Of a stretch of DNA of 64,000 bases, positions 33,509 to 41,753 are shown piece after piece. The stretch comes from Klebsiella terrigena. Its GTDB lineage: Bacteria > Pseudomonadota > Gammaproteobacteria > Enterobacterales > Enterobacteriaceae. The stretch lies in contig NZ_BJNO01000003.1 in NCBI RefSeq assembly GCF_006539725.1, forward strand, positions 186,001 to 250,000, given 5' to 3'. Position 1 is the first letter of the stretch. Each line of letters opens with the position of its first letter. Under the pieces are notes generated by a model. It was not told the DNA's origin. It worked only from the letters and a program-made list of their open reading frames with translations, and searched no databases. The position numbers and the translations under genes are program-made.

Positions 33509-34423
33509 ATGTTCAGGCTGGAAGATCTGACGTTATTTGTCCGCGCGGCGGCGTTGGGCAGCTTTAGCGACGCGGCGCGGGAGGTCGGGCAGCAGCCGGC
33601 GCAGGTGAGCGCGGCGATTAAGCGTCTGGAGACCACGCTGAATATCCGCCTTTTTGCCCGCTCAACCCGCAGCCTGCGCCTGACCCCCGAAGGGGAGACC
33701 TGGCTGCCCTATGCCACGCAGATGCTCGATACCCTGCACGCCGGGCTGCAAAAGATTCAGCTGCCGGATGACCAAATCCGCGGCACGCTGCAAATTGCGG
33801 TGCCCTCCGACCTCGGGCGTAACCTGCTGCTGACCGTGTTTCGCGGATTTCGCCAACGCTACCCGGAGCTCAGGCTGCGTATCCTGTTCTCCGATCACCG
33901 CACCGACGTGTTTAAAGATCCGGTCGACGTGGCCTTTCGCTACGGCGATAACGACGACGCGTCGTTTATCTCGCTGCCGGTGGCGGCGGAAAACCGCCGG
34001 GTGCTGGTGGCTTCCCCGGCGTGGATCGCCGAACACGGTGAACCGCAAACCCTGGAGGAGCTGGCGCAGCGTAACGCTCTGCTGTACGTGCTGCGCGGCA
34101 GGCAGTTCGATCGCTGGCCGTTAAGCCTGGCGGGTGAGGTTCAGCATCTGCAGGTTTCTGGCGTTATCGTCAGTGACGATGCGGAAGTGATTCGCCGCCT
34201 GGCAATTGCCGGGGAGGGGTTTGCCTACAAGTCCTGGCTCGACGTCAGCGACGATATTCGCGCCGGGCGGCTGCAGGTCCTGCTGCCGCAGTATCAGGGC
34301 GACCGGGTGCCGCTGAATATGATTTGCCCGCACCGCAAGCAGCTCTCTGCCGCGGTGCGTTTGCTGTATGAAGAGGTGAAGGCCCGCTGCGAGGCGCTGC
34401 ACAACCAGCGCCCGGCGCCCTAG
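33509..34423 (+). CDS. LysR-family transcriptional regulator
   Basis: The roughly 304-residue protein has an N-terminal winged helix-turn-helix (MFRLEDLTLFVRAAALGSFSDAAREVGQQPAQVSAAIKRLETTL) and a type-2 periplasmic-binding-like effector domain. It resembles the CrgA/DsdC-like subgroup with RLTPEGETWLPYA. Start candidates are ATG 33509 and GTG 33503, both behind the GGAGGTGGGAG stretch. It ends tail-to-tail with, and overlaps by 4 bases, the purine permease gene, so it may regulate that locus, though it is not divergent from it. Target unknown. Confidence 0.82.
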   Translation: MFRLEDLTLFVRAAALGSFSDAAREVGQQPAQVSAAIKRLETTLNIRLFARSTRSLRLTPEGETWLPYATQMLDTLHAGLQKIQLPDDQIRGTLQIAVPSDLGRNLLLTVFRGFRQRYPELRLRILFSDHRTDVFKDPVDVAFRYGDNDDASFISLPVAAENRRVLVASPAWIAEHGEPQTLEELAQRNALLYVLRGRQFDRWPLSLAGEVQHLQVSGVIVSDDAEVIRRLAIAGEGFAYKSWLDVSDDIRAGRLQVLLPQYQGDRVPLNMICPHRKQLSAAVRLLYEEVKARCEALHNQRPAP

Positions 34424-35763
34424 TGCCTGACCAGGGTCGCGAAGTAGTAGACCAGCGGAATCGCGAGGATCCACAGCCCTAACGGGATCTCGCGCCACTT
34501 TCCGGCCACGCTCTTAATCACCACGTAGAACAGCAGCCCGCCGGCGATGCCAGTACCGAAGCTGTTGGCAATCAGGGTGATCATCACCATCATCAGCACC
34601 GGCAGCCCGTCGGTAAAGTTGGCTAAATCGACCTTGCGCAGGCCGCTGAACATATTCAGGCCAATCAGGATCAGCGCCGGCGCGGTGGCCTCTTTGGGGA
34701 TCATCAGCGCAATCGGGGTAAACAGCAGCATCAGCAGGAACATCACCGCCGCCGCCAGCGCCGTCAGCCCGGTCTTACCGCCGGCTTCGGCCGCCGCGGA
34801 GGACTCAATCAGCGCGGTGGCCGCCGGAATGCCGACCCACGGCCCGATGGCCGCAGCAATGGAGTCAACCATAAACGGCCGGTTGATGTGCACCATATTG
34901 CCCTCTTCATCCAGCAGTCCCGCCTCGCCGCCTACCGCCAAAGTGGTTCCCATGGTGGAGAAAAACTCGGAGGCGAAAAAGATAAACAGAAACGGCAGAA
35001 AGGCGATATTCAGCGCGCCGAGCATATCGACGTGGCCGAGGACCGGCGTCAGCGAGTGCGGCATGGCGATAAAGCTGGTCGGCAGCCGGGTGACGCCGAA
35101 CGGGATCCCGACAAGGGTGGCAACGAGGATCGCCCACAGGATCGCACCCGGAATGCGCCGCGCCTGCAGCGCAATGGCGAGAAACAGGCCGCACAGCGCT
35201 ACCAGCGCGCCGGGGGAGAGGAAGTCGCCGAGCATCAGGGCGTTGGTTTTCGCATTCGCCAGCACCAGGCCGGCGTTGCGAAAGCCGAGAACCGCCACGA
35301 ACAGCCCGATGGAGGCGGTAAGCCCCAGCTTGATCGACTGCGGCACCGAGCGGGTCACCACCTCGCGCAGGCCGAATTTGGTCAGCAGGAAGAACAGAAT
35401 CCCGGACCAGCAGGCGATGCCGAGGCCGATTTGCCAGCCGATGCCTTCGCTCCCGGCGAGGGTGACGCCCACCAGCACCGACCCGCCGATGCCGGGGCCG
35501 ACGATAAACGGCAGGTTCGCGTAGAACGCCATCAGCAGCGTGCCGGCGACGAAGACCAAAATGGTTCCGGTAGTGACCGCGCCTTTATCCATTCCGCCAA
35601 CCGCCAGCAGGCCGGGGATCACCACCAGCAGATAGGCGGCGGCGAGAAAGCCGGTGACCCCCGCCAGGCACTCGGTGCGCAGCGTGCTGCCGCGGGAGTA
35701 GAGGGCAAATCGCCGTTCCAGCCAGCGGCTCCGGGTTGATGCAGGAAGCGTGTTGTCAGCCAT
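34420..35763 (-). CDS. NCS2-family purine permease, probably adenine
   Basis: 447-residue inner-membrane protein of the AzgA/AdeP group (YicO/PurP-like): TECLAGVTGFLAAAYLLVVIP near the start, the family segment GPGIGGSVLVGVTLAGSEG where AzgA proteins usually have GMGLNAFF, and ATALIESSAAAEAGGKTGLTA near 315-335. It lies 2 bases after the adenine deaminase stop, so it is co-transcribed with ade and likely imports adenine (E. coli has the same yicO-ade pairing). The GMGLNA motif is replaced by GPGIGG, which may alter specificity. Confidence 0.85.
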   Translation of the reverse strand: MADNTLPASTRSRWLERRFALYSRGSTLRTECLAGVTGFLAAAYLLVVIPGLLAVGGMDKGAVTTGTILVFVAGTLLMAFYANLPFIVGPGIGGSVLVGVTLAGSEGIGWQIGLGIACWSGILFFLLTKFGLREVVTRSVPQSIKLGLTASIGLFVAVLGFRNAGLVLANAKTNALMLGDFLSPGALVALCGLFLAIALQARRIPGAILWAILVATLVGIPFGVTRLPTSFIAMPHSLTPVLGHVDMLGALNIAFLPFLFIFFASEFFSTMGTTLAVGGEAGLLDEEGNMVHINRPFMVDSIAAAIGPWVGIPAATALIESSAAAEAGGKTGLTALAAAVMFLLMLLFTPIALMIPKEATAPALILIGLNMFSGLRKVDLANFTDGLPVLMMVMITLIANSFGTGIAGGLLFYVVIKSVAGKWREIPLGLWILAIPLVYYFATLVRH

Positions 35764-35765
35764 TA

Positions 35766-37571
35766 TCAGGCTCCGTGATTATTGTTGTGGGTATGCTCCG
35801 GGGTTTCCCGGCAGGCTATCAGCGGGTCGACGATCCGGCGGGTGGTGCCGTCGGTCAAGCCCAAATCGGTCAAATGTGGCCCGGCGTTGCAGGCGAGGCA
35901 GGTCCCCTCGATGGCCTTAAACACCCGGTACGGCGGCTCCCAGTCGGCAATTTCGGCGCTCAGGTCGCGCAGCTCGCGGAACTGGCGCGCCAGCTCCGCT
36001 GCCGGCAGGTCGGAAAGCATTCCGGCAATCGGCATGGCGACGTGGGCCAGAATCTCCCCCCGCTGCGCCAGCGCCATGCCGCCGCCGGAGGCGATCAGCC
36101 GGTTGGCGGCCCGCGCCATCTCTTCGGCGTCTCGCCCGAGCACCACGAGGTTGTGCGAGTCGTGGGAGTAGCTGGTGGCAATCGCCCCGCGCAGCTCGCC
36201 CCAGCCCTCAAGCAGGGCAATCTGCGGCGTCGCCTGATGGCGACCGTGGCGGTGCTTGACCCAAATCAGGCTGAAGCCGTCGGGCAGCTGGACTTTGCCG
36301 TCGCGGATCTGCACCTCGACTTCTCCCCACTGCGTAAAGCGCGCGCCGCGAATATGCCGCAGGCGGGCAACGCCGTGGTGAATACCGCCCACCTTAAGGA
36401 TAAAGTCGTCGGCGCTCAGCGGCGCAAGCTGCAGGGTATCGCGCGGCGGCGTGACGCCGGTGGCCGGTGGAATGGGCTGGCGCAGCTGTCCGTTCCGGGC
36501 AATTAGCTTCCCGGCAACGTAGACCTCGCGCGCCTGCAGCTTGTCCAGTTCGGGAAACACCACCAGGTCCGCGCGGCGACCGGCGGCAATCAGGCCTAAA
36601 TCATGGCGCTGCATGCGGATCGCTGCGTTCAGCGTAGCGAAGCGCAGGGCATCGGTGGCCGGCAGGCCGTGTCCGATCAGCAGGTTGAGCAGGGCGATAA
36701 TGCCGCCTTTTTCCAGCAGCATATCCGGCGGCACGTCGTCGGTGCAGACGGTGATCTGCGAGGAGAGGTGCGGCAGGGTTTTCAGCGCCTTGACGATATC
36801 CTCCAGCAGATAGGGGTGCGAGCCACGAATCTGCAGCGTCAGGCCGGCGCGCAGCTTTTCCAGCGCATCCTCCGCCGAGGTGAGTTCATGATCGGAGGTG
36901 ACGCCGGCGGCCAGATAGGCCTGCAGGTCCGCGCCGTTCAGCCCGCGGGCGTGGCCTTCAATCAGCTTGCCGCTGTCCAGGCCCGCCTGGACTATCTCCT
37001 GCATCCGCTCGCTGGCGTGCAGCACGCCGTGCATGTCCATCACTTCCGCCACGCCGCGCACCTCCGGCCACGCCAGCATAGTGGTCATCTCCGCGCCGGC
37101 AAAATCGGCGCCGGACATCTCCAGCCCGGGCGTGGACGGGACGCTGGAAGGGGCGGCGACCATCACCTCCAGCGGCAGATTGCGGCTGGCGGCAACGGCG
37201 TAGCGCACGCCCTCCACGCCGAGCACGTTGGCCAGCTCGTGCGGATCCCAAAATACCGCCGTGGTGCCCTGGGCGAGGACGATTTCCGCGTAGCGCTCGG
37301 GGGGGAGATGGGAGCTTTCGAGATGGACGTGGGTATCCATCAGCCCTGGGGAGAGGTAGGCGCCCTGCAGGTCGCGGGATTCAGCGGCGTCGCTGCGGCT
37401 GCCGCGCGGATGGACGCTGGCAATCATCTCGCCGACGATGCCGACGTCGGCGGCGCGGAGTTCCCCGGTGACCGTATCAACGATCTGCCCTCCGGTGAGT
37501 AACAGGTCGAACGGCAATTCGCCCCGGGCGGCCTGGACGGCGCGGCGGCGGTTTTCAGCACTGCTGGACAT
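35766..37571 (-). CDS. ade: Adenine deaminase
   Basis: Metal-dependent amidohydrolase that converts adenine to hypoxanthine and ammonia. The 601-residue protein has the amidohydrolase motif GLMDTHVHLESS near 76-87, HE in WDPHELANVLG, EGHARGLNG near 210, SDHELTSAEDA and TDDVPPDML for the metal-binding Asp, and a C-terminal adenine-deaminase domain. It is slightly longer than E. coli Ade (588). It is the first gene of an ade-permease operon, divergent from a second LysR gene across 115 bp. Confidence 0.94.
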   Translation of the reverse strand: MSSSAENRRRAVQAARGELPFDLLLTGGQIVDTVTGELRAADVGIVGEMIASVHPRGSRSDAAESRDLQGAYLSPGLMDTHVHLESSHLPPERYAEIVLAQGTTAVFWDPHELANVLGVEGVRYAVAASRNLPLEVMVAAPSSVPSTPGLEMSGADFAGAEMTTMLAWPEVRGVAEVMDMHGVLHASERMQEIVQAGLDSGKLIEGHARGLNGADLQAYLAAGVTSDHELTSAEDALEKLRAGLTLQIRGSHPYLLEDIVKALKTLPHLSSQITVCTDDVPPDMLLEKGGIIALLNLLIGHGLPATDALRFATLNAAIRMQRHDLGLIAAGRRADLVVFPELDKLQAREVYVAGKLIARNGQLRQPIPPATGVTPPRDTLQLAPLSADDFILKVGGIHHGVARLRHIRGARFTQWGEVEVQIRDGKVQLPDGFSLIWVKHRHGRHQATPQIALLEGWGELRGAIATSYSHDSHNLVVLGRDAEEMARAANRLIASGGGMALAQRGEILAHVAMPIAGMLSDLPAAELARQFRELRDLSAEIADWEPPYRVFKAIEGTCLACNAGPHLTDLGLTDGTTRRIVDPLIACRETPEHTHNNNHGA

Positions 37572-37686
37572 AACAACTCCGGCACAAGGATAATGGCGCT
37601 ACTCTAGGGGCACAGCAAACGTTTGCCCAGATGAATAAATTTATCGCCCGATAAGCTCGGGTTATTCTGCCTACTCACCCTCAGCG

Positions 37687-38619
37687 ATGGATAACATGAC
37701 CGAACCCTGGCAGCGGCTGCCCGCGCTTTCTCTTAAGCAGCTCCAGTATTTTGTTACCCTGGCGCAGCTGCGTCACTTTACCGATACCGCCAACCGGCTG
37801 GCCATCAGCCAACCGGCGCTGAGCAGCGCGCTGCGCCAGGTTGAAGCGGTGCTCGGCGGCAGGCTGGTGAACCGCACCGCCTCTTCGGTCACGCTGACCG
37901 AACTGGGCGCGGCGATCCTGCCCCACGCGCAGCGCGTGCTGAGCGTGGCCCAGCTGGCGTTTCAGGATATGCAGCAGATTGTTGAAGCCGGCGGCGACGG
38001 CACGGTGCGCATCGGCCTGATGCCGTCGGTCAGCTCGCTGCTTTTTCCCCTGCTGCCGCAGACCCTGGCCGAAACCTTTCCGCGCCTGCGGGTCGAGTTT
38101 CACGATCGGGCCAACGACGCGCTGGTGCGCGAGCTGCTGAGCGGGCAGATTGATTTCGCCGTGGGCGCCATCGACAGTTCGATCCCCGCAGAGCTGCAGG
38201 TCTATCCGCTGCGCGAGGACCCGTTTGTGGCGGTGCTGCACGGCGACGATCCGCTCGCCGGTCAGCCGCATCTGCCGTGGAAGCTGCTGGCTGGCCGCGA
38301 TATCGCGGTGTTCTCGAAGGGCAATATCCAGCGGCTGGTGGGGGCGCTGGCGGAGAGCCATCGCCTGATGCTGAATACGCGCTATCAGGTGGACTATATC
38401 GAAACGCTGTATGGCCTGGTGCGCTCGCGCCTGGCGATAGCCATTCTTCCCGAGCTCTATACCACCCACTTATGCGATCCGCAGCTGAAGATAGCCCAGC
38501 TGCAGCAGCCAGCGCTGAGCCGCACCGTGGCGCTGATGCGCGGGCCGCAGACGCTACCGCCGCTGATTGAGTCGAGCTTCGCGTTGCTGCTGAGTTCGCT
38601 GCGGGAAGTGAATCCCTGA
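37687..38619 (+). CDS. LysR-family regulator divergent from ade
   Basis: The 310-residue regulator has an N-terminal HTH (LKQLQYFVTLAQLRHFTDTANRLAISQPALSSALRQVEAVLGGRLVNR, about 14-62) and an effector domain. It is close to the CynR/CbbR-like group. A divergent position relative to ade-permease is the usual layout for a LysR activator of that operon, so it is the best local candidate. ATG 37687 is used; a second ATG three codons later is equally possible, and neither has a strong ribosome binding site. A GCAGGTGC/GCACCTGC hairpin (38653-38675) follows the gene. Confidence 0.85.
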   Translation: MDNMTEPWQRLPALSLKQLQYFVTLAQLRHFTDTANRLAISQPALSSALRQVEAVLGGRLVNRTASSVTLTELGAAILPHAQRVLSVAQLAFQDMQQIVEAGGDGTVRIGLMPSVSSLLFPLLPQTLAETFPRLRVEFHDRANDALVRELLSGQIDFAVGAIDSSIPAELQVYPLREDPFVAVLHGDDPLAGQPHLPWKLLAGRDIAVFSKGNIQRLVGALAESHRLMLNTRYQVDYIETLYGLVRSRLAIAILPELYTTHLCDPQLKIAQLQQPALSRTVALMRGPQTLPPLIESSFALLLSSLREVNP

Positions 38620-38840
38620 TCGGCCGGACGGGGCCTGCGCGAGCGACTTACGGCAGGTGCTTAATCAGCACCTGCGCATGGTGGTAAACGGACATAGCCC
38701 ACTTCGGTTGGTTATCTGCGAAATCACTATTCCCACAGCTAATCTTGTGCCCGGGGCGGTGGGGAAAGCAAATTGAGATGTGCGCGCAAGGGCAGGGGAA
38801 GCAGGGCGGGAAGCGCAGGGGGCGGTCGCGGGAAATGGCC

Positions 38841-38875
38841 AAAAAAATCCCCCGCGACCGGCGGCCTCGGGGGAT
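38841..38875 (-). terminator. Intrinsic terminator of alkylsulfatase gene 1
   Basis: ATCCCCCG (38847-38854) pairs with CGGGGGAT (38868-38875). On the minus strand the stem is followed by seven T. It is 15 bases past the stop. Confidence 0.88.
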
Positions 38876-38889
38876 GATAATCGGCTCAG

Positions 38890-40866
38890 TTACGGAGTAA
38901 CGATATTGAACCAGAACTCAAACTTGTCCATGTAGCTCAGCATTTCGTCCAGCTTCGCAGCATTACCGGTAATTTTCACCTCACCCTGATCAACCGCCTG
39001 CTTCAGCGTCTCTTGCTTGAGGATAATCTTGTTCAGCGTATCGCGATCGAGGGTGATGTTGGCATCCGCGTTGTCGGCGACCGCGTTGGCGGTGTGGTTC
39101 AGGACGCCGTTTTCCAGCTCCAGCTTGTACTTGCCGCCGTCTTTACCCAGATCGACGTTGAGAATCGCCTTCGCCGCGCCGGCTTTTTCGCCGTTAATAT
39201 GCACGCCCAGGTAGTCGAAGAACATTTCCGGGGTCATCGCGCGGACGGTATCCGGGCTGGCGGTGTTCGGCGTTGGCAGCTTCTGCACGCCGTTACGCAG
39301 CTCCTGCGCGCCGGTGAGGTAGAAGTTACGCCAGGTGCCGGCTTCCGCCTGGTAGCCCAGCTGCTCCAGCGCATCCGCTTCGAGGTTCCGCGCGTCCTGG
39401 TTTTGCGGGTCGGCGAACACCACTTTGCTGGTGACCTGCGCCACCCAGCGATAGTTACCCTGGCGGTAATCCTCTTTGGCTTTGCTCAGGATATTGCCGG
39501 CGCCGCCCATATATTCGACAAACTTCTTCGCAGCCTGCTCGGGCGGCAGCTCGTCGAGGGTAGCCGGGTTGCCGTCGAACCAGCCGAGATAGTACACGTA
39601 GGTGGCCTTGACGTTGTGGCTGACGGAACCGTAGTAGCCCCGGCTTGACCACTGCTTCTCCAGCGCTTCCGGCAGCTTGAAGTTAGCGGCAATTTCGTCG
39701 CGGGTCAGGCCTTCGTTAGCCATGCGCAGGGTCTGGTCGTTGATATAGCGATACATGTCGCGCTGGCCTTTCATCAGCTTAACAATGTTGTCGTTGCCCC
39801 AGGTCGGCCAGTGGTGCTGTGCGATAATCACGTCGGCGTCGCTGCCCCAGCGGTCGATGGCGGCGTTGATATATTTCGACCACGCCAGCGGATCGCGGAT
39901 TTTTGCGCCGCGCAGGGAGTAGGTGTTGTGCAGCGTGTGGGTCACGTCTTCCGCCGCTTCGATCATTTTCTTCTCTTTGACGTACCACAGCATTTCCGAC
40001 GGGGCCTCAGAGCCCGGCGCCATCATGAAATCGTAGGTCAGGCCATCAATCACCTCTTCCTGCCCGGTTTTAGTGATGTAGTTTGTCGGCTGGATCAGCG
40101 TAACGGTACCGGCGGAGGTGGTGGTACCCAGACCCGCGCCAACCTGACCTTTCGCGTCGGGCTTGAGCAGGTTGCCGTACATATAGCTGGCGCGGCGGCT
40201 CATCGCCGTACCGGCCATGATATTTTCCGAAACCGCTTCTTTCATAAAGCCGTCCGGCGCGTAGATTTTGACTTTGCCCGACTTCACGTCGGCTTCGTCA
40301 ACCACGCCGCGAATGCCGCCGTAGTGGTCAACGTGGCTGTGGGTGAACAGCACCGCGACCACCGGCTTCTTGCCGCGATTGGCGTAGTAGAGGTCCAGCC
40401 CCTCTTTGGCCGGTTCGGCGCTCAGCAGCGGATCGATGATGGTAATGCCTTTATCACCTTCGATAATGGTCATGTTGGAGAGGTCGAGGTTGCGAATCTG
40501 GTAAACGCCGTCGGTGACCTTGAACAGACCGCCGATATTAATCAGCTGGGACTGGCGCCACAGGCTAGGGTTAACGCTATCCGGAGACTTTTGGCCTTCT
40601 TTAACGAAGTCGTATTTCGCCGGATCCCAAATAACGTTGCCCTGTTCGCCTTTAATCATGCTCGACGGCAGCGCGGCGATGAAGCCTTTATGCGCGTTTT
40701 CAAAATCGGTTTTATCGGCAAACGGCAGCTTGTTGTACAGCGCGCTATTGGCCTGACGGGTGGCAGGCGTCGCATCGTTCGGCTGAACCTGCGCAAAAGC
40801 GGAAGCGGACAGCGAAACCAGAACACCGGCCATCGCCAGGTGTTTAGCAATCTGATTTAATTTCAT
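38890..40866 (-). CDS. Exported alkyl/aryl-sulfatase, SdsA1/YjcS type (copy 1)
   Basis: Predicted periplasmic zinc hydrolase of primary alkyl sulfates such as SDS. The 658-residue precursor has a signal peptide (cleavage near SAFA-QVQ), a metallo-beta-lactamase domain with the THSHVDHYGG motif (His176, His178, Asp180, His181), a central helical dimerisation domain, and a C-terminal SCP2-like domain (NVDLGKDGGKYKLELENGVL, about 560-658). This is the domain order of Pseudomonas SdsA1. AGAGGT precedes the ATG. The enzyme is nearly the twin of the gene at 41754-43730. A single upstream gap of 211 bp separates it from a divergent regulator. Confidence 0.9.
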   Translation of the reverse strand: MKLNQIAKHLAMAGVLVSLSASAFAQVQPNDATPATRQANSALYNKLPFADKTDFENAHKGFIAALPSSMIKGEQGNVIWDPAKYDFVKEGQKSPDSVNPSLWRQSQLINIGGLFKVTDGVYQIRNLDLSNMTIIEGDKGITIIDPLLSAEPAKEGLDLYYANRGKKPVVAVLFTHSHVDHYGGIRGVVDEADVKSGKVKIYAPDGFMKEAVSENIMAGTAMSRRASYMYGNLLKPDAKGQVGAGLGTTTSAGTVTLIQPTNYITKTGQEEVIDGLTYDFMMAPGSEAPSEMLWYVKEKKMIEAAEDVTHTLHNTYSLRGAKIRDPLAWSKYINAAIDRWGSDADVIIAQHHWPTWGNDNIVKLMKGQRDMYRYINDQTLRMANEGLTRDEIAANFKLPEALEKQWSSRGYYGSVSHNVKATYVYYLGWFDGNPATLDELPPEQAAKKFVEYMGGAGNILSKAKEDYRQGNYRWVAQVTSKVVFADPQNQDARNLEADALEQLGYQAEAGTWRNFYLTGAQELRNGVQKLPTPNTASPDTVRAMTPEMFFDYLGVHINGEKAGAAKAILNVDLGKDGGKYKLELENGVLNHTANAVADNADANITLDRDTLNKIILKQETLKQAVDQGEVKITGNAAKLDEMLSYMDKFEFWFNIVTP

Positions 40867-40974
40867 TAAATGACCTCTTAGATTATTTGAGCCGAAATCA
40901 ATAATAAATATGATACGGCTAATGCAAATGCGGACTCATTACCGGCTATTGTAAGTGGAATAGATGGCGTTAAT

Positions 40975-40990
40975 AGTCCCATATGGGACT
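40975..40990. promoter_or_regulatory. 16-bp perfect palindrome between alkylsulfatase 1 and its divergent regulator
   Basis: AGTCCCATATGGGACT is a perfect palindrome. It sits 109 bases before the sulfatase start and 88 bases before the regulator start, in the shared promoter region, and is a strong candidate operator. Confidence 0.6.
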
Positions 40991-41077
40991 GCCTGGAAAA
41001 TAACAACGGTAGGCCTCGAATCCACGCCGGACTCGCTGCTATACTGAGCTTACGGCAGAATGGAGTGAGGGCATGCG

Positions 41078-41713
41078 GTGAATTTTCAGGAAATACACGG
41101 CTATTACAGCACGTTAGAGATTGATAGCTATCTGGATGAAATCATTCAGGAAGGCGAGGTCGTTTCGTTGCCTGCCAATAAAAAATTAGAAGTCAAGGCT
41201 GGCTATATTTATTTTTGTACTGGCGGTTCTTTATCAATATTAATGCCGGAGAACGGTCTTAATATCGGGAATAGCATTGAGCATATGCCGATTGGCCTAA
41301 TGGAAAGATACTGCCCGCTGGCTAAGTTTGAATATATGGGAAGCGCGCCGGTCAGGCTTATTAAAATATCCTATGAGGCGTTTGACCGTATCTTTATCCA
41401 AAATAATCCGCAGCGCGTGCAGGAGCTGGCGACGATTCTGGTGTATATGACTATTTTCACCATCGACCTGCATAACGAGCGTCGGCAGCTGACCAGCTAC
41501 CAGACCATCCGGCCGATGCTGTTTCGCTATCTCTACCGGCAGAATACGCATGAGGGTGAAAATGAAGGCCTGGCGCTGTTTATCATCAAGCGAACCAATC
41601 TTTCGCGGACCCACGTTTTCCGGGTGCTTGCCGACCTCAAGGCCGGGGGCTACATCACGATGGCAAGAGGAAAGCTGGTGTCTATCGACCGGGCGCTGCC
41701 CGAGGAGTATTAG
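41078..41713 (+). CDS. IprA/YaiV-like winged-helix regulator
   Basis: 211-residue cytoplasmic protein with a cyclic-nucleotide-binding-like N-terminal barrel (about 15-120) and a C-terminal helix-turn-helix (about 170-205, IIKRTNLSRTHVFRVLADLKAGGYITMARGKLVSIDR). The end closely follows E. coli YaiV/IprA (GKLISINRLPSEY), and the whole resembles the Crp/Fnr fold without the cAMP-binding signature. The start is GTG at 41078 behind GGAGTGAGGG. An ATG-CGG-TGA mini-frame overlaps this start. It lies between, and probably regulates, the two alkylsulfatase genes. Base composition is more AT-rich than its neighbours. Confidence 0.75.
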   Translation: MNFQEIHGYYSTLEIDSYLDEIIQEGEVVSLPANKKLEVKAGYIYFCTGGSLSILMPENGLNIGNSIEHMPIGLMERYCPLAKFEYMGSAPVRLIKISYEAFDRIFIQNNPQRVQELATILVYMTIFTIDLHNERRQLTSYQTIRPMLFRYLYRQNTHEGENEGLALFIIKRTNLSRTHVFRVLADLKAGGYITMARGKLVSIDRALPEEY

Positions 41714-41722
41714 CGCAGAGAA

Positions 41723-41748
41723 ACCCCGCGACCGGAGGCCGCGGGGGT
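41723..41748. terminator. Shared GC-rich hairpin between regulator and alkylsulfatase 2
   Basis: CCCCGCG (41724-41730) pairs with CGCGGGG (41740-41746). The loop ACCGGAGGC resembles that of the alkylsulfatase 1 terminator. Only short A/T flanks are present, and it probably serves both converging genes. Confidence 0.6.
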
Positions 41749-41753
41749 GAGGT

